From an uncultured Neomegalonema sp. (lineage in GTDB: Bacteria; Pseudomonadota; Alphaproteobacteria; Rhodobacterales; Rhodobacteraceae): a DNA stretch of 7,162 nucleotides. Each line of letters starts with the position of its first letter. The first letter of the stretch is position 1. The stretch lies in NCBI GenBank assembly GCA_937958345.1, contig CALGNW010000047.1:1-7162 (forward strand), given 5' to 3'. Both the position numbers and the translations under genes were made by a program. Under the pieces are notes generated by a model. It searched no databases. It saw only the letters and a list, made by a program, of their open reading frames with translations, and was not told where the DNA came from. This document shows, piece by piece, positions 1 to 5,790 of this stretch.

Positions 1-1
1 G

Positions 2-1210
2 CTGTTTATGTTCTTCGGGTCGGCGGTCGTGCTGATCCTGTCGCGGGATTACATGATCCGCGCCAAGTCGATGCTGTTCGAATTTCCCGTGCTGGTGCTG
101 TTTGCCGTGCTGGGCATGGCGATGATGGTGTCGTCGGCTGATCTGATCTCGCTTTATGTCGGGTTAGAGCTGCAATCGCTGTCGCTGTATGTGCTGGCGG
201 CATTCCGGCGGGATTCGACGCGATCGACCGAGGCGGGGCTGAAGTATTTTGTGCTGGGCGCGCTGTCGTCGGGCCTGCTGCTTTACGGATCGTCGTTCGT
301 TTACGGCTATGCCGGTTCGACCGAGTTTACGGTGATTGCCGCGACGCTGGCCGAGGGCGAAGTCGGTGTCGGCTTCCTGATCGGGCTTGCGCTGGTTGTT
401 GCCGGACTGGCGTTTAAGATTTCGGCGGCGCCGTTCCACATGTGGACGCCCGATGTTTACGAGGGTGCGCCGACGCCGATCACGGCGTTTTTCGCCACCG
501 CCCCCAAGGTTGCCGCAGCGGTTCTGCTGGTGCGGGTGCTGTACGGTGCATTCGGCGAGGCGTCGGATCACTGGTGGCAGATTATCTGGTTCCTGTCGGC
601 GGCGTCGATGCTGGTGGGTGGTATCGCCGCCATCGGCCAGACGGATATCAAGCGCCTGATGGCGTATTCATCCATCGGCCATATGGGCTTTGCGATGCTG
701 GGTCTTGCGGCGGGAACGGCGAAGGGCGCGGAGAGCGTTCTGATCTATCTCGCGATTTATCTGGTGATGAATATCGGCGTGTTCGCGTTCATCCTGTCGA
801 TGCGCCGCGACGGTGTGCATGTCACCAAGATTGATGATCTGGCGGGCCTGTGGAAAGCGGACGGTTTGTCGGCGTTCTGCCTCGGTGCGCTGATGTTTTC
901 GCTGGCGGGTATTCCGCCGCTGGCCGGGTTCTGGGCCAAGTTCTATGTCTTTCAGGCGGCGGTTGATGCCGGTCTGATCTGGCTGTTGATTGTGGCGGTC
1001 GCGGGCACGGTGATTTCGTGTTTCTACTATCTGCGCATCGTGAAAATCATGGTTTTTGATGATCCTGCGGACGGTTTTGACGGGCCGATGCTGGTCGAAT
1101 ACCGCCTTGCCCTTTTTGCCTCTGCGGCGCTGGTGTTTGTTTTTGTCGTCGGCGGGCTTGGCATTCCGGAGATGGCGGCTGAGGCCGCGTCGGTCTTTGC
1201 CAAAAAGTGA
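2..1210 (+). CDS. nuoN: NADH-quinone oxidoreductase subunit N (5'-truncated by window edge)
   Basis: This is a membrane subunit of respiratory complex I, one of the three antiporter-like subunits that pump protons in the inner membrane. The frame is open from base 2, so the N-terminus (roughly 75-80 residues by comparison with usual NuoN length) lies outside the window. Numbering from the Met at base 8, the protein is a string of hydrophobic helices with the hallmarks of the family. These are a membrane glutamate in VGLELQSLSLYVL (E54), the lysine in AFKISAAPFHMWTPDVYEGAP (K137), a second lysine in ATAPKVAA (K167), the RLMAYSSIGHMG loop, and AGIPPLAGFWAKF with a third lysine (K311). These match the E. 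coli NuoN residues E133, K217, K247 and K395. Identification as NuoN rather than NuoL or NuoM rests on these motifs and on the downstream birA. The stop TGA overlaps the birA GTG start by four bases, suggesting coupled translation. The start at base 2 is a window edge, not a real start codon. Confidence 0.96.
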   Translation: MFMFFGSAVVLILSRDYMIRAKSMLFEFPVLVLFAVLGMAMMVSSADLISLYVGLELQSLSLYVLAAFRRDSTRSTEAGLKYFVLGALSSGLLLYGSSFVYGYAGSTEFTVIAATLAEGEVGVGFLIGLALVVAGLAFKISAAPFHMWTPDVYEGAPTPITAFFATAPKVAAAVLLVRVLYGAFGEASDHWWQIIWFLSAASMLVGGIAAIGQTDIKRLMAYSSIGHMGFAMLGLAAGTAKGAESVLIYLAIYLVMNIGVFAFILSMRRDGVHVTKIDDLAGLWKADGLSAFCLGALMFSLAGIPPLAGFWAKFYVFQAAVDAGLIWLLIVAVAGTVISCFYYLRIVKIMVFDDPADGFDGPMLVEYRLALFASAALVFVFVVGGLGIPEMAAEAASVFAKK

Positions 1211-1953
1211 CCCGGCCCGCGTCTTTACCGAAGGTCGAGACGCTTGCGGTGATCGACAGCACCAATGCCGAGGCCAAGCGCCGTGCGGCGGCGGGGCAGC
1301 GCGGTCCGCTGTGGCTGTGCGCGCGGACGCAGACGTCCGGCGTCGGGCGCGGCGGGCGGGAGTGGCATTCGCCCGAAGGCAATCTTTACGCAACATTACT
1401 GATGCCGTTTGCGGGCGAGTTGCGGGATGCGGCGCTGATGTCATTTGTCGCGTGTCTTGCGGTGGCAGAGACGCTGGATCATTGCCTTGCGGTCGCAAAG
1501 CCGTCGGACCGTATTACGCTTAAATGGCCCAATGACGCTTTGCTGGACGGTAAAAAAGTCGCGGGTGTTTTGCTGGAGGCGGGCGGGGCGGAGTCGGCGC
1601 GCTGGCTGGCGGTCGGCATCGGCATCAACCTTGTGCATAAACCGGACGAGGCCCGCTGGCCCCCCATTGCGCTGGCCGATGTCGCGGACCCTCCGACACC
1701 CGCGCAGGCGCTGGCCGTGCTGGCGGCGCGGTTCGAGAATTGGCAGGCACAGTTCGAGGCCGGAGGCTTTGCGCCGGTACGGGCGGCTTGGCTGTCGCGG
1801 GCGGCGCGGCTGGGCGAGCGGATCGAGGCGCGGTTGGCGAACACGGCCCATAGCGGTATCTTTCAGGGTATCGCCGGGGACGGCGCGTTATTGCTGGCGG
1901 CGGATCAGGGCGATATGCGGATTGCCGCCGCCGATATTTACTTCGCGCCATAG
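1207..1953 (+). CDS. birA: Biotin--[acetyl-CoA-carboxylase] ligase, catalytic domain only
   Basis: This 248-residue enzyme activates biotin with ATP and attaches it to the lysine of biotin carboxyl carrier proteins in the cytoplasm. Ligase motifs appear in order: DSTNAEAKRR (17-26), the biotinyl-AMP loop GVGRGGREW (45-53), KWPNDALL (106-113), GKKVAGVLLE (115-124, with K117 matching E. coli K183) and VGIGINL (136-142). A C-terminal SH3-like segment follows, around residues 200-248. There is no N-terminal helix-turn-helix, so this is a group I ligase and unlikely to repress biotin genes as E. coli BirA does. In the loop, the arginine matching E. coli R118 is kept (R48), while the positions of R116 and R119 are V and G. 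The GTG start at 1207 is preferred because the next in-frame start (GTG 1249) falls almost on the DSTN motif. It has no clear Shine-Dalgarno and overlaps the nuoN stop as GTGA, so translation probably depends on coupling. Confidence 0.93.
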   Translation: MTRPASLPKVETLAVIDSTNAEAKRRAAAGQRGPLWLCARTQTSGVGRGGREWHSPEGNLYATLLMPFAGELRDAALMSFVACLAVAETLDHCLAVAKPSDRITLKWPNDALLDGKKVAGVLLEAGGAESARWLAVGIGINLVHKPDEARWPPIALADVADPPTPAQALAVLAARFENWQAQFEAGGFAPVRAAWLSRAARLGERIEARLANTAHSGIFQGIAGDGALLLAADQGDMRIAAADIYFAP

Positions 1954-1959
1954 GAAAGG
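1952..1959 (+). promoter_or_regulatory. Shine-Dalgarno of coaX
   Basis: The purine-rich AGGAAAGG begins inside the birA stop codon and ends 7 bases before the ATG at 1967. It fixes the coaX start within a longer open frame that runs upstream through birA in another phase. Confidence 0.75.
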
Positions 1960-1966
1960 TCCGCTC

Positions 1967-2755
1967 ATGCTGCTTGCGATTGATGTCGGGAATACCAATA
2001 CGGTTTTTGCGCTGTACGAGGCCGACGAGGCGGTTGCCGATTGGCGGATTGCCACGGACACGCGCCGCACGGCGGACGAATATTTCGTATGGCTCAACCA
2101 CCTGATGACCCTGAACAGCGTCGGAGCCAAGGCGATAAAGGACGTGATTATTGCAACGGTTGCGCCGCAAACGCTGTTTAATCTCAAGACATTGGCGCGA
2201 AAATACTTTCGTTCGGACCCGCTGGTCATCGGCGAGGAAGAGTGCGATGTCGGCATGGAGGTGCGCCTGACGCGCCCGTCCGAGGTCGGCGCGGACCGGA
2301 TCGTAAATGCCCGCGCCGCGCGCTCGAAATACGGGCCGAATCTGATTATTGTCGATTTCGGTACGGCCACGACGTTTGATGTTGTAGACGCGGGCGGTGC
2401 ATATGCGGGCGGGGTGATCGCCCCCGGTGTTAACCTGTCGCTGGCCGCGCTGGAGCAGGCCGCAGCCAAGCTGCCGCGTGTTGCGGTGGACCGGCCAGAG
2501 CGGGTGATCGGCAACGATACCGTCAGTGCGATGCAGTCAGGTGTGTACTATGGCTATATCGGACTGATAGAGGGTGTGTGCCGACGCATTATCGCCGAAC
2601 ACGGCAAGGATATGAAAGTGATCGCCACGGGCGGACTTTCTCCGCTTTTCGCCGCGGGAACGGACAGTATTGACGATGTAGACGACAGCCTGACCATGCG
2701 GGGTCTGGTTGAAATTCACGCCTTGAACCGCGGCAACGGCCGCCGGGAGCCTTAA
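1967..2755 (+). CDS. coaX: Type III pantothenate kinase
   Basis: CoaX phosphorylates pantothenate to 4'-phosphopantothenate, the first step of coenzyme A synthesis. It belongs to the ASKHA (acetate/sugar kinase-Hsc70-actin) fold, is not feedback-inhibited by CoA and needs a monovalent cation. The 262-residue product has the family signatures: the N-terminal phosphate loop AIDVGNTNTVFALY (4-17, with D6), VGADRIVNARAA (107-118, with catalytic D110), IVDFGTATTFDVV (128-140) and GGVIAPGVNLSLAAL (148-162). Near the C-terminus is a VIATGGLSPLF segment. The length is typical. The true start is the ATG at 1967, supported by the adjacent Shine-Dalgarno and by the DVGNT motif being only five residues in. 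The open frame continues upstream, but that part is a shadow of birA. The stop TAA shares its last A with the rnj ATG (TAATG). Confidence 0.96.
   Translation: MLLAIDVGNTNTVFALYEADEAVADWRIATDTRRTADEYFVWLNHLMTLNSVGAKAIKDVIIATVAPQTLFNLKTLARKYFRSDPLVIGEEECDVGMEVRLTRPSEVGADRIVNARAARSKYGPNLIIVDFGTATTFDVVDAGGAYAGGVIAPGVNLSLAALEQAAAKLPRVAVDRPERVIGNDTVSAMQSGVYYGYIGLIEGVCRRIIAEHGKDMKVIATGGLSPLFAAGTDSIDDVDDSLTMRGLVEIHALNRGNGRREP
2745..2749 (+). promoter_or_regulatory. Shine-Dalgarno of the RNase J gene
   Basis: GGGAG lies within the end of coaX, five bases before the overlapping ATG at 2755. It supports that start and points to reinitiation or coupled translation across the TAATG junction. Confidence 0.65.
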
Positions 2756-4422
2756 TGGACGCGCTATATTACCTGCCGCTTGGCGGCGCAGACGAAATCG
2801 GCATGAACCTGTATCTGTACGGATACGGGCCCAAGTCGGACACCCGCTGGATCATGGTCGATTGCGGCATCGGTTTCCCCGACGCAGCCCATGCGCCGGG
2901 TGTCGAGGTGATGACCCCGGACCCCAAATTTATTGCGGATCAGGCGGAATCGCTGGACGGTATTTTCATCACCCACGCGCACGAGGACCATATCGGCGCT
3001 GTTGCGCGCCTGTGGCACAAGTTCAAAGCGCCCGTGTACTGCACCAAGTTTCCCGCAGAGATTGCCAAGCGCAAGTTTGACGAATTCAGCGTCAGCACAA
3101 AGCATATTCAGGTTTGCGCGCCGAATGATCCGGTTTCCGTGGGACCGTTTCAGGTGACGTTCTTCCCGATGACGCACTCGATTCCCGAAACCAGTGCGCT
3201 GATCATTGATACGCCGCTGGGCAAGGTGTTCCACACGGCGGATTTCAAGATCGACGAGAATCCGACCTTTGGCCCCGCGATGGACAAGGCGGCAATGCGC
3301 AAGCTGGGCGAGGAGGGCATCCTCGCGCTGTCCTGCGATTCGACCAATGTGTTCGAACCCGGTTTCGCGGGAACGGAAGACGAGATTAAACAGCCGCTGC
3401 GCGATGTGATTGCGGGTTGTAGCGGCAAGGTTGCGGCAACGACATTTGCGTCGAACGTGGCGCGCCTGAAAACGCTGGCCGAGGCCGCGCGCGATTCGGG
3501 GCGGGCGATTGTGGTCGCAGGACGCGCCATGCGCCGGATGATCGAGGCGGCGGTGCAGACGGGCATCATGAAGGACTTTCCTCAAACCATTTCCGAGGAT
3601 GAGGCCAAGGACGTACCGGACGATCATTTATTCTATCTCGTCACCGGCTCGCATGGCGAAGGTCGTGCGGCGATGGCCCGGATTGCAGGTGACACGCATC
3701 CTTCGGTGCATCTGTCGGCTGGCGATACAGCGATTTTCTCGTCTAAGACGATCCCCGGCAACGAGACTGAAGTTTCACGCATCTACAACCAACTTGCTGA
3801 GCGCGGCATCCGCGTCGTCGATGACAGCATGGCGAATATCCACGTCTCCGGCCACGCCTCGCGCGGGGAGCTGGAAGAGGTTTATTCGCTGCTGAAACCG
3901 AAAATAGCGATCCCGATGCATGGCGAGCGCCGTCACCTGCATGAGCACGCAGTCATGGCCCCCCGTTGGGGCGCGGGCAGTGCGCATGTCGTGCCGAATG
4001 GTTCGATGCTGCAAGTCGCCCCCGGTGAGCCTAAGATCGTGGACGAGGTTGATACCGGGCGTCTCTATGTCGACGGCAATCAGCTTATCGGTGCGATGGA
4101 CGGCGTTGTCCGTGCGCGTAAGAAAATGGGTCTGAACGGCCATATCGCCGTGTCGGTCATCATGGATGAGGCCGGAGAGCTGATCGTCGAATCGGATGCC
4201 CGTGTGACCGGCGCACCGGAAGAAAGCGAAAGCTGGAAGGGCGAAGTCGAGGGCGTGATTGTTCAGGCCGTGGACGAGGCGCTGGAAAAGATGAAGCGCA
4301 AGGACCGCCGCGACGATGACAAGGTCGAGGAGGCCGCCCGCCGCGCCGCCCGCAGCACCGCGTCTAAACTGTGGGGCAAAAAGCCCGAAACGGTCGTGAT
4401 GCTGACCCGGTTGGACGGCTGA
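2755..4422 (+). CDS. rnj: Ribonuclease J (beta-CASP metallo-beta-lactamase nuclease)
   Basis: RNase J is a zinc-dependent 5'-to-3' exonuclease and endonuclease acting in rRNA maturation and mRNA decay in the cytoplasm. The 555-residue length is normal. The metallo-beta-lactamase part holds THAHEDH (73-79: H74, H76, D78, H79), MTHSIPE (140-146, with H141) and HTADFK (160-165, with D163). The beta-CASP insert covers about residues 195-350 and includes ALSCDSTN (191-198). HVSGHASRGEL (363-373: H363, H367) and the final zinc ligand in PMHGE (H389) follow. A C-terminal domain runs from about 440 to 555 and contains a charged Lys/Arg/Asp/Glu stretch near 510-535. All expected catalytic residues are present, so the enzyme should be active. 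The start ATG overlaps the coaX stop by one base. The gene appears to end the nuoN-birA-coaX run, since the next gene is convergent and a hairpin lies between them. Confidence 0.96.
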   Translation: MDALYYLPLGGADEIGMNLYLYGYGPKSDTRWIMVDCGIGFPDAAHAPGVEVMTPDPKFIADQAESLDGIFITHAHEDHIGAVARLWHKFKAPVYCTKFPAEIAKRKFDEFSVSTKHIQVCAPNDPVSVGPFQVTFFPMTHSIPETSALIIDTPLGKVFHTADFKIDENPTFGPAMDKAAMRKLGEEGILALSCDSTNVFEPGFAGTEDEIKQPLRDVIAGCSGKVAATTFASNVARLKTLAEAARDSGRAIVVAGRAMRRMIEAAVQTGIMKDFPQTISEDEAKDVPDDHLFYLVTGSHGEGRAAMARIAGDTHPSVHLSAGDTAIFSSKTIPGNETEVSRIYNQLAERGIRVVDDSMANIHVSGHASRGELEEVYSLLKPKIAIPMHGERRHLHEHAVMAPRWGAGSAHVVPNGSMLQVAPGEPKIVDEVDTGRLYVDGNQLIGAMDGVVRARKKMGLNGHIAVSVIMDEAGELIVESDARVTGAPEESESWKGEVEGVIVQAVDEALEKMKRKDRRDDDKVEEAARRAARSTASKLWGKKPETVVMLTRLDG

Positions 4423-4429
4423 ACCGGAA

Positions 4430-4455
4430 CGCGCCCCGGCTGTTTTCGGGGCGCG
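4430..4455. terminator. GC-rich hairpin between convergent genes, possible bidirectional terminator
   Basis: CGCGCCCCG (4430-4438) pairs perfectly with CGGGGCGCG (4447-4455) around an 8-base loop. It lies 8 bases after the rnj stop and 5 bases beyond the stop of the minus-strand gene, so it could end both transcripts. Neither strand has a clear run of T after the stem, so it is not a textbook intrinsic terminator. It may act weakly, or as a 3'-end stabilising structure. Confidence 0.55.
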
Positions 4456-4459
4456 GCTG

Positions 4460-5290
4460 TTACAAACCCTTCGGTACGATGACCGTGGGGACGTCGGGCA
4501 GGGATTTGGCCGAGATAACGATGTCGTTGTCGGTGTCGTAGGTGATTTCGTACTCTTCTTTCATGCCGGTGAGAAACCGCCGGAGGGTATAGCTGTCAAA
4601 GGCGTGCATGGGCAGAACCACGCGGGCGCGCAGGCGCTTTAACACGCGCATCATCGCCTCGATATCCAGCGTCATGCCGCCGTCGACGGCAGCCATCACG
4701 ACATCAAGCCGTCCGATGGCCGCATACTGTTCTTCGGTCGGTTCGTGGTGCAGGTGACCGAGATGGCCGATGCACAGCCCGCCATGTTCGAAAATAAAGA
4801 TCGAATTGCCGAACGGCTCGCCGCCATAGCTGCGAATATCGGTCGGGACATTGCGGATCAGACTGACGCCCAGCTCAAGGTAATGCTCGGCGGGCTTGCC
4901 GCCGGTTCCCCAGCCTTTGAGCGCGTGTTCGATGCCGGGGTCGGGTGAGGGCGTCCAATGGGTTTCGTGCGCGTGGTTCATGGTGATCACGTCGGGCAGT
5001 TCGTCGATTTTGTGGCTGAAATGACCGGACCAGTCTGTCAGGATTTGCAGCCCCTCGTCGGTTTCGATCAGATAAGTCGAATGGGCGATGAAGCGGATGC
5101 CGACCTCGCGCCCGCTGAGTGAGAAATCTATGGATTTTGCAAGGGAATGCGGCGCGGCTTGCAGAGTTTTCCATGACAATGACGCGGGTATTGCGCGGTT
5201 ATTGTCCGGCCCCTGCACAAACTGAAAGCAGTCCGATGCGACCGCAGGTGTTGTCATCAGCGCAGCGAAAATTCCGAGTGCGAAGCGCAT
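4460..5290 (-). CDS. Exported metallo-beta-lactamase-fold hydrolase, UlaG-like (COG2220 type), substrate unknown
   Basis: The 276-residue product begins with a likely Sec signal peptide: MRFALGIFAALMTTPAVA, then S, with an AVA-type cleavage site near residue 18. It is therefore probably periplasmic. The nearby cysteine (C21) follows Asp, which does not fit a lipobox. The mature part follows the UlaG-like metallo-hydrolase plan: FIAHSTYLIET (68-78), ILTDWSGH (83-90), MNHAHETHW (104-112), GNSIFIFEHGGLCIGHLGHLHHE (from 161), LDVVMAAVDGG (195-205) and VLPMHAF (225-231). The presumed metal ligands differ from the standard set. The Asp of HxHxDH is replaced by Thr (T110), and the position that is often Asp in HLGD is His (H179). 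From memory, some alphaproteobacterial relatives share this pattern, so it may mark a subfamily rather than a dead enzyme. The start is supported by GGGAGGAA ending 6 bases upstream. The gene is convergent with rnj and divergent from the ABM gene. I cannot name a substrate. Confidence 0.82.
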   Translation of the reverse strand: MRFALGIFAALMTTPAVASDCFQFVQGPDNNRAIPASLSWKTLQAAPHSLAKSIDFSLSGREVGIRFIAHSTYLIETDEGLQILTDWSGHFSHKIDELPDVITMNHAHETHWTPSPDPGIEHALKGWGTGGKPAEHYLELGVSLIRNVPTDIRSYGGEPFGNSIFIFEHGGLCIGHLGHLHHEPTEEQYAAIGRLDVVMAAVDGGMTLDIEAMMRVLKRLRARVVLPMHAFDSYTLRRFLTGMKEEYEITYDTDNDIVISAKSLPDVPTVIVPKGL

Positions 5291-5296
5291 TTTCCA

Positions 5297-5304
5297 TTCC
5301 TCCC
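5297..5304 (-). promoter_or_regulatory. Shine-Dalgarno of the exported MBL-fold gene
   Basis: On the minus strand this reads GGGAGGAA, with 6 bases before the ATG at 5290. It is a near-consensus site that fixes the start and keeps the complete signal peptide. Confidence 0.75.
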
Positions 5305-5350
5305 GTTGGTAATCCTGCAGAAGAGGGGTAAATGGTAGCGCATTTTATCG

Positions 5351-5355
5351 AGGAG
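5351..5355 (+). promoter_or_regulatory. Shine-Dalgarno of the ABM-domain gene
   Basis: AGGAG lies five bases before the ATG at 5361. The 70-base gap (5291-5360) between the two divergent starts must hold both promoters, but I see no strong -35/-10 pair in it. Confidence 0.7.
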
Positions 5356-5360
5356 TCTGC

Positions 5361-5705
5361 ATGCTTGCGGTTATTTTTGAAGTCTGGCCCGCAGAGGGAC
5401 GACAGGGCGAGTACCTCGCGCATGCCGCGAATATGAAGAAGTACCTATCTGATTTTGATGGGTTTATTTCGGTCGAACGATTCGAGAGCCTGACCGAGAA
5501 GGGCAAATTACTGTCCGTGTCTTTCTGGCGCGACGAGGCGGCGCTGGATAACTGGCGCAAGCTTGAGGAGCATCGGGCCATGCAGAAGATGGGGCGCAAC
5601 GGGATGTTTCGGGACTATCACTTGCGGATCGCCAGTGTCATGCGCGACTATACTTTAGTCGAGCGCGATGAAGCGCCCGAGGATAGTAAAGCATTGCACG
5701 GGTAG
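5361..5705 (+). CDS. Antibiotic biosynthesis monooxygenase (ABM) domain protein
   Basis: This is a 114-residue cytoplasmic protein of the dimeric ferredoxin-like ABM/YgiN type. Members include small cofactor-free monooxygenases, heme-degrading enzymes and many proteins of unknown role. The sequence opens with the beta strand MLAVIFEVWP and a helix around residues 14-30. It then shows the pattern FWRDEAALDNWRKLEEHR (54-71), a typical ABM segment in which Trp and His line the pocket, followed by a MGRNGMFRDYHLR stretch (76-88) and a second strand with VMRDYTLVERDEAP. The last part, up to EDSKALHG, resembles the usual C-terminus of this subfamily. The gene therefore looks complete despite the insertion sequence 25 bases after its stop. 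The substrate is not predictable. Despite the family name there are no antibiotic synthesis genes nearby. It is divergently transcribed from the exported MBL-fold gene and could share regulation with it. Confidence 0.83.
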   Translation: MLAVIFEVWPAEGRQGEYLAHAANMKKYLSDFDGFISVERFESLTEKGKLLSVSFWRDEAALDNWRKLEEHRAMQKMGRNGMFRDYHLRIASVMRDYTLVERDEAPEDSKALHG

Positions 5706-5721
5706 GCGCATTTTCATGCGC
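5706..5721 (+). terminator. Small hairpin after the ABM gene
   Basis: GCGCAT (5706-5711) pairs with ATGCGC (5716-5721) around a TTTC loop, starting at the base after the ABM stop. It is a 6-bp stem with no T run following. The IS begins only about 10 bases later, so any original downstream part of a terminator may have been displaced. Confidence 0.35.
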
Positions 5722-5730
5722 TGAACCGGA

Positions 5731-5757
5731 GAGTGTCCTATCTTTTGTGTAACTGCG
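5731..5757 (+). repeat. Left terminal inverted repeat (IRL) of the IS256-family element
   Basis: This 27-base end matches the reverse complement of 7032-7058 at 21 positions. The outer nine (GAGTGTCCT) are identical, and the inner block GTGTA-x-CTGCG is also shared. The mismatches are concentrated in the middle. Confidence 0.88.
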
Positions 5758-5790
5758 ATCTGATCCATGCTTCTGGAAAAGGAAGCTGTG

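Noticed and set aside
668..1498. Long minus-strand open frame (276 codons) opposite nuoN and birA
   Set aside because: It is rich in Arg, Pro, Ala and Gln with no recognisable domain, and it crosses two well-supported genes. This is typical of antisense shadow frames in GC-rich DNA.
1445..1966. Upstream extension of the coaX frame by 174 codons
   Set aside because: The extension is an Arg/Trp-rich shadow of birA. The CoaX family starts at the DVGNT motif, and a Shine-Dalgarno fits the ATG at 1967.
2764..3627. Long minus-strand open frame (287 codons) opposite the RNase J gene
   Set aside because: It has no family motifs and an arginine-rich shadow composition. The plus-strand RNase J has every catalytic motif in order.
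5270..5290. Lipoprotein signal at the start of the MBL-fold protein
   Set aside because: The first cysteine (C21) is preceded by Ala-Ser-Asp. An Asp at the -1 position does not fit a lipobox, so an ordinary Sec signal peptide is preferred.
5306..5334. Possible promoter TTGGTA - 17 bp - TAAATG upstream of the ABM gene
   Set aside because: It matches only 4 of 6 and 3 of 6 consensus bases and overlaps the untranslated leader of the opposite gene. This is too weak to annotate.
5767..5790. Earlier ATG for the IS transposase
   Set aside because: It adds only eight residues, close to the inverted repeat, and has a poorer ribosome site than the ATG at 5791, where the family N-terminus normally begins.
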